Assembly (NCBI GenBank): GCA_028694715.1
Contig: JAQVKJ010000073.1
Coordinates: 1-6,633, forward strand
Direction: 5' to 3'
Length of the DNA: 6,633 bases
Origin: Weeksellaceae bacterium
GTDB lineage: Bacteria; Bacteroidota; Bacteroidia; Flavobacteriales; Weeksellaceae
Notes under the pieces: generated by a model
Seen by the model: only the letters and a program-made list of their open reading frames with translations
The model's database searches: none
What the model was told of the DNA's origin: nothing
Program-made: the position numbers and the translations under genes
Part shown: positions 1-5,719 of the stretch, piece after piece
Position numbering within the stretch: the first letter of the stretch is position 1
Layout: the number at the start of each line of letters is the position of its first letter

Positions 1-911
1 GTAACATACAAATCTTTGTGTCCAATATGCGGTGTGATGACCATTTCGTAGCCGGCTTTTTGTTGGGCATTCATCAGGAAGTTCTCCAATTTCTTTCTCA
101 AAGCGGTTCCTTTGGGCAACCAAAGCGGCAAACCCTGACCTACTTTTTCAGAAAATGTAAAAAGTTGGAGTTCTTTGCCTAATTTTCTGTGGTCTCTTTT
201 TTTGGCTTCTTCCAGCAGATTCAGGTATTCGGTCAAATCTTTTTGTTTGGGGAAGGAAATGCCGTAAACTCTTGTCAGCTGTTTGTTTTTTTCATCACCT
301 CTCCAATAGGCTCCGGCGGCATTCAGAATTTTTACTGCCTTCACGATGCCTGTGTCAGGAATGTGTCCGCCACGGCACAAATCGGTGAAATTATCATGCG
401 AGCAGAAAGTGATTTCGCCATCATTTAGCTGCTCTATCAACTCTGTTTTGTATTCATTGTCTTTGTATTCATTCAAAGCATCGGTTTTGGAAATAGGATA
501 AAGCCTAAACTCCGACTTTTTTCGAGCATTTTCCAGCATTCTTTTTTCGATTTTGTCGAAATCCTTGTCCGTGAAAACTTCGTCGCCGAAGTCCACATCG
601 TAATAAAATCCGTTTTCAATGGCCGGCCCTATGGTCAATTTCGCATTCGGATAATATTCCATAATCGCCTGCGCCAAGAGGTGGGCAGAGGAATGCCAGA
701 ATGCTTTTTTGCCCATTTCATCATTCCAGGTCAATAACTGAACCGTAGCATCTTTGTTGATCGGTGTCACGGTTTCGGTCTGATGTCCGTTGACCATTGC
801 TGAAATCACATTCCGCGCCAGTCCTTCGCTGATGCTTTTTGCGATTTCCATCGGTGTGATTCCGTTTTCATATTGTCTGATGCTTCCGTCGGGAAGTGTG
901 ATATTGATCAT
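1..911 (-). CDS. thrS: Threonyl-tRNA synthetase, N-terminal part (cut by window edge)
   Basis: This cytosolic enzyme charges tRNA-Thr with threonine and edits mischarged Ser-tRNA-Thr. The visible 303 residues are about half of the usual ~640. The start is ATG at 911-909, giving MINITLPDGS. Residues 1-60 form the TGS domain. Residues ~65-225 form the second additional (editing) domain, with the paired zinc-type motifs H73-SSA-H77 and C179-RGG-H183. Residues ~239-303 open the class II catalytic core (DHRKLGKEL at 240-248, then GLPLWLPKG at 260-268). The core is cut before motif 2 and the anticodon-binding domain, which must lie left of the window. The frame is intact with no internal stop. A -7 box lies 19 bp upstream of the ATG and there is no Shine-Dalgarno sequence. 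Family identification is very secure. Confidence 0.97.
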   Translation of the reverse strand, partial: MINITLPDGSIRQYENGITPMEIAKSISEGLARNVISAMVNGHQTETVTPINKDATVQLLTWNDEMGKKAFWHSSAHLLAQAIMEYYPNAKLTIGPAIENGFYYDVDFGDEVFTDKDFDKIEKRMLENARKKSEFRLYPISKTDALNEYKDNEYKTELIEQLNDGEITFCSHDNFTDLCRGGHIPDTGIVKAVKILNAAGAYWRGDEKNKQLTRVYGISFPKQKDLTEYLNLLEEAKKRDHRKLGKELQLFTFSEKVGQGLPLWLPKGTALRKKLENFLMNAQQKAGYEMVITPHIGHKDLYV

Positions 912-930
912 TGTATGATTTTTTGGAATG

Positions 931-938
931 CAAATTTA
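931..938 (-). promoter_or_regulatory. thrS promoter -7 box (TAAATTTG)
   Basis: Read on the minus strand this is TAAATTTG, an exact match to the Bacteroidota -7 consensus TAnnTTTG. It would start transcription around 927, leaving a leader of about 16 nt before the thrS ATG. No convincing TTTG -33 element is present about 20 bp upstream. The assignment therefore rests on the -7 box and its position. Confidence 0.6.
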
Positions 939-983
939 CGATTTTTAATGAGATGGGTCATTAATTTTTAATTGAGCGATTAG

Positions 984-991
984 TATCTTTA
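984..991 (+). promoter_or_regulatory. Possible promoter -7 box for the CoA-transferase gene
   Basis: TATCTTTA matches TAnnTTTG at all but the last fixed position and ends 15 bp before the ATG at 1007. That spacing fits a short Bacteroidota leader. No TTTG -33 element lies at the right distance; the TTG at 972-974 is too close. The region from 912 to 1006 would then serve two divergent promoters about 50 bp apart. Confidence 0.35.
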
Positions 992-1006
992 TTCCCAAAT
1001 CTGATT

Positions 1007-2284
1007 ATGAAAAATTATCCATATATCACCGCAGAAGAGGCGGTGCAAATCGTCAAAAGCGGAGACCGTGTTTTCTCGCACGGGAGTGCTTCTACACCTG
1101 TTTTCTTACTGAATAAGTTATTGGCAAGAGCATGCGAAATCAATGACATTGAATTGGTGTCCATCAGTACATTTGGTGACATTGAATGGGAAAAACCGGG
1201 CGTGACGGACAGTTTTTATCTGAATTCACTGTTTGTTTCGGCCAATGTCAGAAAATGGGCCAACAGTGCAAGCGGAAGGTATGTTCCGATTTTTCTGAGC
1301 GAAATTCCGATTCTTTTCAGCAAAGGATATCTGCCTTTGGATGTAGCGATAGTACAGGTTTCACCTCCCGATCAGCATGGATATTGTAGTTTGGGAACTT
1401 CGGTGGATGCAGCTTGGTCAGCTGTTAGAAACGCCAAAAAAGTCATTGCACAGGTCAATCCAAAAGTGCCGAGAACGCTGGGAGATTCGGCCATTCATCA
1501 CAGTAATTTCGAAGCCATGGTTTGGCACGAAACAGAATTGCCGACTGTGGACTATGGGAGCAAGGCCACAGACATCACCAATCAGATAGGTGAAAATGTA
1601 GCTGAACTTATTGAAGACGGTTCAACGATACAAGCCGGCATAGGAGCGATCCCAGATGCTGTTTTGAATTGTTTAAGCAACCATAAAAATTTGGGTATTC
1701 ACACGGAAATGTTTTCAGACGGCGTGGTACCATTGATTGAGTCGGGTGTGGTAAACAACGAGCACAAAACGGTTTCGGTCGGAAAAACCGTTACTTCCTT
1801 CGTGGCAGGTACAAAGCGGGTATATGATTTTGTGGACAATAATCCGAATGTGTCTTTCAAGAGTGTGTCTTTTGTGAATGATACCGCAATAATTCGTCAA
1901 AACCCAAAAATGATTGCCATCAATAGTGCATTGGAAATTGACTTGACCGGACAGATTTGTGCGGATTCCATCGGTACTTATCAGTATTCCGGCATAGGCG
2001 GTCAAATGGATTTTATGCGAGGGGCGTCATTGTCTGAAGGCGGGAAACCTATTATTGCCATTCCTTCTGAAACTTCTAAGGGAGTTTCTCGGATTACTCC
2101 TTTTCTGAATCAAGGTGCCGGTGTGGTTACGACAAGAGGGCATGCGCATTACATCGTCACTGAATATGGAGTAGTAAATCTGTATGGAAAAAACTTAGAG
2201 CAACGGTCAAAATTACTTATCAGCATTGCACATCCGAGACACAGAGAAGCTCTGGAAAAGGCGCATTATGAGCGGTTTAAATAG
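1007..2284 (+). CDS. Acetyl-CoA hydrolase / 4-hydroxybutyrate-type CoA-transferase family protein
   Basis: This 425-residue protein belongs to the Cat1/AbfT family of cytosolic class I CoA-transferases, which move CoA between acyl-CoA thioesters and free acids (acetate, succinate, 4-hydroxybutyrate) through a glutamyl-CoA intermediate. The likely catalytic residue is E234, inside HTEMFSDG (232-239). The preceding stretch GIGAIPDAVL (211-220) and the later GIGGQMD (GxGGxxD, 329-335) are family signatures, and VTEYGVVNLYGKNL (384-397) is the conserved C-terminal motif. The N-terminal domain (1-~200) and C-terminal domain are both complete, and length is normal for the family. The substrate cannot be read from sequence: acetyl-CoA:succinate, butyrate-type and 4-hydroxybutyrate transferases share these motifs. 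The gene stands alone, divergent from thrS and convergent with the permease, so neighbours do not narrow the function. Confidence 0.93.
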   Translation: MKNYPYITAEEAVQIVKSGDRVFSHGSASTPVFLLNKLLARACEINDIELVSISTFGDIEWEKPGVTDSFYLNSLFVSANVRKWANSASGRYVPIFLSEIPILFSKGYLPLDVAIVQVSPPDQHGYCSLGTSVDAAWSAVRNAKKVIAQVNPKVPRTLGDSAIHHSNFEAMVWHETELPTVDYGSKATDITNQIGENVAELIEDGSTIQAGIGAIPDAVLNCLSNHKNLGIHTEMFSDGVVPLIESGVVNNEHKTVSVGKTVTSFVAGTKRVYDFVDNNPNVSFKSVSFVNDTAIIRQNPKMIAINSALEIDLTGQICADSIGTYQYSGIGGQMDFMRGASLSEGGKPIIAIPSETSKGVSRITPFLNQGAGVVTTRGHAHYIVTEYGVVNLYGKNLEQRSKLLISIAHPRHREALEKAHYERFK

Positions 2285-2300
2285 TGTTTAGAAAATGAGT
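2285..2300. other. Short convergent intergenic gap without a strong terminator
   Basis: Only 16 bp separate the TAG of the CoA-transferase gene from the TAA of the permease gene on the opposite strand. The one inverted repeat seen is weak: ATGAG at 2295-2299 and CTCAT at 2316-2320, 5 bp long. It has no clear T-tract and its right arm lies inside the permease 3' end. Transcripts from the two sides probably overlap at their 3' ends. Confidence 0.5.
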
Positions 2301-3395
2301 TTATGCTTTGGCTCTTCTCATGTATAAATAAAAGGTAAGCGCACCAAAAATCACATTGGGCCCCCAGGCGGCCACCAACGGAGAGACGAATCCACGGGCG
2401 GAATAAGTCATAGAAATTTGGTTAAAAAAGATGTAAAAGAAAGCCAAGGTGATGCCCAAGGCCAGATTTAACCCTATGCCCCCTCTCCTCTTTTTAGAAG
2501 AAAGTGATAGCGCAAGGATGGTCAGGATAAAAGTAGAAAAGGGTGTACTGTTTCTTTGGTTGAGTTCGTTTTGATATGCATTTATGCTGGCAGAGCCTTT
2601 GAATTTTTGCTTTTGGATGAACCGGTTGAGTTCGATAGAATTCATGGTTTCAGCCACATAACCTTCGGGCAGAATTTCATCAGGAGTTACATTGAATTTT
2701 TTTCTGTACATGGATTCGTGCCCCAAACTGTCTCTGAAATCTGAAGTCACCGAACGGATATAAGCATTTCTGAGCAGATACACAGAATCTTGTTCATCCC
2801 ATTCAAAAGAGGAAGCCCTGATTTGGTACTTGAGTCCGTCTTCTTCAAATTTTTGATAAATAAAGCTGTTACCTTTTTTTTCGACCCGGTCATAATTTTG
2901 GGCAAAAATATATTCATCGGGAGAGATTTGAGAAGATATTTTCTGCCGTTCATAATATTCCCTGTTTTTGGATTGGGACATCATGTATTCATAATAATAG
3001 GTGTTTTTCTTGATGTTGGCCCAAGGCAGTGCAAAGTTGTTTACAAACAAACCGATGAATGCAATTCCGGAAGCAACAATGATATAGGGCTTGGCGATTC
3101 TGTGCAGACTGATTCCTCCGGCTTGGGCGGCCACAATTTCTGTTTGCATTGTCAGCCTGGAAGTGAAGAAAATGACCGAAATAAAAACGGCGACCGGCAA
3201 AAAGGTGTTCACTAACCAAACCGCCCAAAAAGGATAATATTCAATCATGGCTGCCGATGGCGTGGAACCGTTGTTTTCAATCCTCTCCAACTTCTGACTC
3301 AGGTCGATGACAACGGCAATGGTGGACAATATAATCACCATAAAAAAGAAGGTGTTTATAAAATTCCGGGCGATATATTTATCAAATATTTTCAA
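2301..3395 (-). CDS. lptG: LptF/LptG-family (YjgP/YjgQ) LPS-export permease
   Basis: This 364-residue inner-membrane protein belongs to the LptF/LptG family, whose members pair with the ATPase LptB to extract lipopolysaccharide and pass it to the periplasmic bridge. Three hydrophobic segments (~12-31, 57-78, 103-124) come first, then a polar periplasmic region (~130-270) where the family has its beta-jellyroll. Three more segments follow (~285-300, 306-326, 338-358). EIVAAQAGGISLHRI (86-100) matches the conserved cytoplasmic coupling helix between TM2 and TM3. The start is TTG at 3395-3393, giving (M)KIFDKYIARNF, the normal family N-terminus; the next in-frame ATG is codon 19 and would cut into TM1. 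The TTG directly abuts the tgt stop, so translation is probably coupled. LptF and LptG are hard to separate by sequence alone, so the symbol is tentative. Confidence 0.9.
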   Translation of the reverse strand: MKIFDKYIARNFINTFFFMVIILSTIAVVIDLSQKLERIENNGSTPSAAMIEYYPFWAVWLVNTFLPVAVFISVIFFTSRLTMQTEIVAAQAGGISLHRIAKPYIIVASGIAFIGLFVNNFALPWANIKKNTYYYEYMMSQSKNREYYERQKISSQISPDEYIFAQNYDRVEKKGNSFIYQKFEEDGLKYQIRASSFEWDEQDSVYLLRNAYIRSVTSDFRDSLGHESMYRKKFNVTPDEILPEGYVAETMNSIELNRFIQKQKFKGSASINAYQNELNQRNSTPFSTFILTILALSLSSKKRRGGIGLNLALGITLAFFYIFFNQISMTYSARGFVSPLVAAWGPNVIFGALTFYLYMRRAKA

Positions 3396-4526
3396 TTAAA
3401 GCCTTTGTCTAAGTTTGGGAACCGTTTTGTTTTTCCATTCTGTGAAATCTCCGTCTAAAATATGTTTTCTTGCCGTCTGAACCAAATCCATATAGAAAGA
3501 AAGATTGTGTACTGAAGCGATTTGTCTGCCCAGGTATTCGTCTGCGGCAAACAAATGTCTCAGATAAGCTTTTGAGTATTGGCTGTCCACAAAACTCCTG
3601 CCGTTTTCATCGAGCGGAGAGAAATCGTCTTTCCATTTTGCGTTTTTCATGTTCATCACTCCGTTCCATGTAAACAGCATGCCGTTTCGTCCGTTGCGCG
3701 TTGGCATGACGCAATCAAACTGATCCACCCCCAGTGAGATGCATTCGAGTATATTCCATGGTGTACCCACCCCCATCAGGTACCTCGGCTTTTCGACAGG
3801 CAGTATATCGGTCACAAGATCAGTGATTTCGTACATTTCGTCTTCGGGTTCACCTACGCTCAAACCACCGATTGCATTCCCTTTTGCTCCAAAATCAGCA
3901 ATGTATTGTGCGGATTCCTTTCTCAAATCGTGAAATGAGTTTCCCTGCACAATTGGGTAAAGGGTTTGTTCATAACCGTAATATTCAGGATTTTCATCCA
4001 GCCATTTCTTACATCTTTCCAACCATTTATGGGTGATATGCATTGCTTTTTGAGCTTCTCTGTTCGTAGCGGGAATGCCGGTAAGCTCATCAAAAGCCAT
4101 GATAATGTCAGCCCCGATAAATCTCTGGATTTGCATTGATTTTTCGGGTGTGAACATGTGGTATGAACCATCAATATGGGATTTGAACCGAACCCCATCC
4201 TCCATCTTTTTTCGGCTGGTGGCGAGTGAATATACCTGAAAGCCACCACTGTCGGTCAGAATCGGCAGGCTCCAATTCATGAATTTATGCAGTCCGCCGG
4301 CTTTGTGCAAGATTTCGGTACCCGGTCTCAGATAGAGATGGTAGGTGTTGCCTAAAATGATTTGTGCACCGATGTCTTCTTTGAGTTCGCGTTGGTGGGT
4401 TGCCTTGACAGTGGCAACGGTTCCAACCGGCATGAAAATGGGTGTTTCAATCGAGCCGTGAGTGGTGTCAATCAATCCTGCCCTTGCTTTTGAATAAGGG
4501 TCATGCTGTAAAATACTGAATTTCAT
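3396..4526 (-). CDS. tgt: Queuine (bacterial preQ1) tRNA-guanine transglycosylase
   Basis: TGT swaps guanine-34 for preQ1 in tRNAs with GUN anticodons (Asp, Asn, His, Tyr), a step of queuosine synthesis in the cytosol. The chosen ATG at 4526-4524 gives 376 residues starting MKFSILQHDPYSKARAG. A longer TTG-started reading from 4571 would add 15 residues and run across the -7 box, so I reject it. Visible signatures are FMPVGT (31-36), ILGNTYHLYLRPG (57-69), LTDSGGFQ (90-97) with the general acid/base D92, VQGN (193-196), GGLSVGE (220-226), and FDCVMPTRNGRNG (270-282) with the nucleophile D271. The usual CxCxxC zinc ligands are absent: the equivalent positions are G309, S311 and D314, while the fourth ligand H340 remains. 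I recall this substitution from other Bacteroidota TGTs. The gene is first of a pair with the LptF/LptG permease. Confidence 0.96.
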   Translation of the reverse strand: MKFSILQHDPYSKARAGLIDTTHGSIETPIFMPVGTVATVKATHQRELKEDIGAQIILGNTYHLYLRPGTEILHKAGGLHKFMNWSLPILTDSGGFQVYSLATSRKKMEDGVRFKSHIDGSYHMFTPEKSMQIQRFIGADIIMAFDELTGIPATNREAQKAMHITHKWLERCKKWLDENPEYYGYEQTLYPIVQGNSFHDLRKESAQYIADFGAKGNAIGGLSVGEPEDEMYEITDLVTDILPVEKPRYLMGVGTPWNILECISLGVDQFDCVMPTRNGRNGMLFTWNGVMNMKNAKWKDDFSPLDENGRSFVDSQYSKAYLRHLFAADEYLGRQIASVHNLSFYMDLVQTARKHILDGDFTEWKNKTVPKLRQRL

Positions 4527-4532
4527 TGCCCG

Positions 4533-4540
4533 CAAAGATA
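4533..4540 (-). promoter_or_regulatory. tgt promoter -7 box (TATCTTTG)
   Basis: On the minus strand this reads TATCTTTG, an exact TAnnTTTG match. It ends only 6 bp before the tgt ATG. With the usual spacing, transcription would begin about 3 nt before the start codon, giving an almost leaderless mRNA. No TTTG lies at the expected -33 spacing; the nearest candidate is about 28 bp upstream. The position supports the ATG at 4526 over the longer TTG-started reading. Confidence 0.5.
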
Positions 4541-4584
4541 GGATGTTTGTGAAATATTTTTGGATACACAAAAGTAATGTTAAA

Positions 4585-4627
4585 TAAAAAACGGTCTTTC
4601 ATTTAATCTGAAAAACCGTTGTTTTTT
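4585..4627 (-). terminator. Intrinsic terminator, T-tracts on both sides
   Basis: AACGGT (4590-4595) pairs with ACCGTT (4615-4620). A second short arm pair, TTTC (4597-4600) with GAAA (4610-4613), lies inside it after one mismatch, leaving a 9-nt loop. On the minus strand the hairpin is followed by six T residues (4591-4586) and then ATTTAA. On the plus strand it is followed by G and six T residues (4622-4627). It can therefore act in either direction. Neither flanking gene is transcribed into it from its own start, so its presence between two divergent genes implies a further transcript, most likely the minus-strand one described at 4585-4690. Confidence 0.6.
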
Positions 4628-4690
4628 GAAGTCGGTTGCTAAGCATGGTTGGTCGCTGAGCTAGTCCTTCAATTCTTTCGATTGAATATG
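4585..4690 (-). ncRNA. Candidate small RNA or tgt leader RNA (unknown family)
   Basis: This stretch has the makings of a ~105-nt transcript: a TAAATTTG box just upstream, a start near 4690, and an intrinsic terminator ending near 4585. Its G+C content is clearly higher than the AT-rich sequence to its right. On the minus strand it begins with TTCAAT-CGAAAGA-ATTGAA (4686 to 4668), a hairpin with a possible GAAA tetraloop. A second hairpin follows, CTCAGC/GCTTAG (4660 to 4639), with one mismatch and a 10-nt loop. I see no open reading frame of useful length and no tRNA features. It could be an independent sRNA, since tgt appears to have its own promoter beyond the terminator, or a leader that controls read-through into tgt. 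The family is not recognised. Confidence 0.4.
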
Positions 4691-4693
4691 GCG

Positions 4694-4701
4694 CAAATTT
4701 A
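4694..4701 (-). promoter_or_regulatory. Possible promoter -7 box of the candidate small RNA
   Basis: The minus strand reads TAAATTTG, identical to the box proposed for thrS. It lies just upstream of the structured stretch that ends in a terminator at 4585. TTTG occurs immediately before it, but not at the -33 distance. In DNA this AT-rich, one such match could arise by chance. The case rests on its pairing with the downstream terminator. Confidence 0.4.
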
Positions 4702-4736
4702 CAAATTCATTTTAAATTATTATTGTGAGTGAGTTA

Positions 4737-4766
4737 AAAAATTTAAGAATATTTCGTTAAATTTTT
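4737..4766. repeat. AT-only inverted repeat, 10-bp arms
   Basis: AAAAATTTAA (4737-4746) and TTAAATTTTT (4757-4766) are perfect reverse complements around a 10-nt loop. All arm bases are A or T, so chance is a serious alternative. There is no T-tract in a useful place for either flanking gene to suggest a terminator. Confidence 0.5.
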
Positions 4767-4767
4767 C

Positions 4768-4837
4768 ACAAACCTCTAAATGCAATGTTAAAATTAATTT
4801 TAATGCATTGTTATTCAAAACTATAAGTGAGGTTTGT
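4768..4837. repeat. Nested palindromes upstream of mscS
   Basis: A perfect 9-bp inverted repeat, ACAAACCTC (4768-4776) and GAGGTTTGT (4829-4837), encloses CAATG/CATTG arms (4783-4787 and 4806-4810). These surround a perfect 16-bp palindrome of A and T only (4788-4803). The whole lies 44-113 bp upstream of the proposed mscS -7 box. It could be an operator, a cruciform-forming element, or an unrecognised RNA hairpin. No protein family is suggested by the sequence itself. Confidence 0.5.
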
Positions 4838-4880
4838 CGTATTGAGATAAAAATTTGTATGAATTGATTTGTCTAAAGCT

Positions 4881-4888
4881 TAATTTTG
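4881..4888 (+). promoter_or_regulatory. mscS promoter -7 box (TAATTTTG)
   Basis: TAATTTTG matches TAnnTTTG exactly and ends 15 bp before the ATG at 4904, giving a leader of about 12 nt. A TTTG at 4854-4857 could be the -33 element, with a 23-bp gap that is slightly longer than ideal. The box overlaps a TTG at 4886 from which a longer reading could begin. The ATG is therefore the better start. Confidence 0.5.
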
Positions 4889-4903
4889 TCAAAATTCATT
4901 CAG

Positions 4904-5716
4904 ATGAAGGAAAGGAGTATTGAATTGTTATTGGAGAAGCTCCCTCAGTTTGGATTCAGGGTTGTTCTGGCCATTCTGATTTTTGTTTTTGGTTTCTGGC
5001 TCAGTAACCGTTTAAAAAACATAGTGAGAAGGCGACTGGTCAAACGGCAAGTGGATCCTTCCATCAGAGAATTTCTGATTCCCATTTTTGATACATTGTT
5101 TAAAATTCTGGTTATCATTACTTCGATTTCCACTGTCGGTATTGAAATCACCTCATTTTCAGCCATTATGCTCGGTTTGGCTGCCGGCATCGGAATGTCA
5201 TTGCAGGGGAGTTTGGCCAATTTTGCGGGAGGTTTGCTGATAATATTTTTCAAACCTTTCAAGGTGGGAGATTATATAGAAGCACTTGATAATGGCGGGA
5301 CCATTGAATCCATCAGTATATTGTATACGAGTATCGTCACTTCCAACCAACAGTTAGTGATATTGCCCAATGCGAGTCTTTTGAACAATCCGGTCATCAA
5401 TTATTCGGTCAAACCCACCCGACGACTCGAAATCAAAATAGGTATTTCGTATGATGAGGATTTCAAAGGTGCAATTGAATTACTGAAAGCTTTGTTGGAC
5501 AACGACCATCGGATACTTAAAAATCAGCCAACTTCAGTGGAAATAGACCAACTTGCTGACGAAAGAATCAGTCTGGTCATCAAAGGATTTACGAAAAGTG
5601 ATGACTATTGGGACACATATTATCATTTTCAAAGACAGATATTAGAAACTCTGAGTGCCAACAACATTAAATTGACCCCCTCTCCAGCACAAATGATAGT
5701 TACCGATAAATCTTGA
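4904..5716 (+). CDS. mscS: Small-conductance mechanosensitive channel (MscS family)
   Basis: This 270-residue inner-membrane protein should form a heptameric channel that opens under membrane tension and releases solutes on hypo-osmotic shock. It has the minimal MscS layout: TM1 ~18-36, TM2 ~60-82, and the pore helix ~87-120 with GLAAGIGMSLQGSLANFAGG (91-110). The conserved Q101-G102 corresponds to the kink of E. coli MscS. FKPFKVGDYIE (116-126) leads into the cytoplasmic beta domain, which includes LPNASLLNNPVINYS (154-168). A C-terminal alpha/beta domain runs from ~175 to 262. The length is close to the E. coli protein (286). I chose ATG at 4904 over an in-frame TTG six codons upstream because the TTG sits inside the -7 box. 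The gene ends TGA-TAA, two stops in tandem, and the next gene's ATG follows at once, so the two are probably co-transcribed. Confidence 0.95.
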   Translation: MKERSIELLLEKLPQFGFRVVLAILIFVFGFWLSNRLKNIVRRRLVKRQVDPSIREFLIPIFDTLFKILVIITSISTVGIEITSFSAIMLGLAAGIGMSLQGSLANFAGGLLIIFFKPFKVGDYIEALDNGGTIESISILYTSIVTSNQQLVILPNASLLNNPVINYSVKPTRRLEIKIGISYDEDFKGAIELLKALLDNDHRILKNQPTSVEIDQLADERISLVIKGFTKSDDYWDTYYHFQRQILETLSANNIKLTPSPAQMIVTDKS

Positions 5717-5719
5717 TAA

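Larger units (their letters stand above)
4527..4903. other. Divergent intergenic region between tgt and mscS
   Basis: This 377-bp region contains no credible protein-coding gene. From left to right it holds the tgt -7 box, a bidirectional intrinsic terminator, the candidate minus-strand small RNA and its promoter box, two sets of inverted repeats, and the mscS -7 box. The right half (4700-4880) is very AT-rich, as expected for promoter DNA. A motif close to GAKGTTTGTGAAA occurs three times: 4542-4554 (plus), 4776 to 4764 (minus), and in shorter form at 4829-4837 (plus). Confidence 0.7.

Noticed and set aside
189..428. A 79-codon plus-strand open reading frame inside thrS.
   Set aside because: The minus strand encodes a continuous, well-matched threonyl-tRNA synthetase editing domain here, so the plus frame is fortuitous.
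2790..3215. A 141-codon open reading frame on the plus strand, antisense to the permease gene.
   Set aside because: It lies wholly inside the well-supported permease gene, has no family features and no promoter or start context. It is a shadow of the real frame.
4555..4562. A plus-strand TAnnTTTG match (TATTTTTG) just left of the terminator.
   Set aside because: It would drive a transcript of only about 60 nt into the terminator, has no -33 element, and such matches are expected by chance in DNA this rich in A and T.
4527..4571. A longer tgt protein starting at TTG 4571.
   Set aside because: The extra 15 residues are not part of the usual TGT N-terminus, and the extension is read across the TATCTTTG promoter box.
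4640..4672. A tRNA gene, suggested by TAGCTCAG on the minus strand, which resembles a D-arm.
   Set aside because: There is no T-arm consensus, no acceptor stem and no anticodon arm at suitable spacing, and the stretch before the terminator is too short for a standard tRNA fold.
4585..4690. A preQ1 riboswitch controlling tgt.
   Set aside because: The preQ1-I signature (short stem, C-rich loop, then an A-rich tail that pairs back) is not present. The CTAGC similarity alone is too short. A different regulatory RNA is still possible.
4886..4903. A longer mscS protein starting at TTG 4886.
   Set aside because: The TTG lies within the TAATTTTG promoter box and would be upstream of the predicted transcript start. 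The ATG six codons later gives a normal MscS N-terminus.
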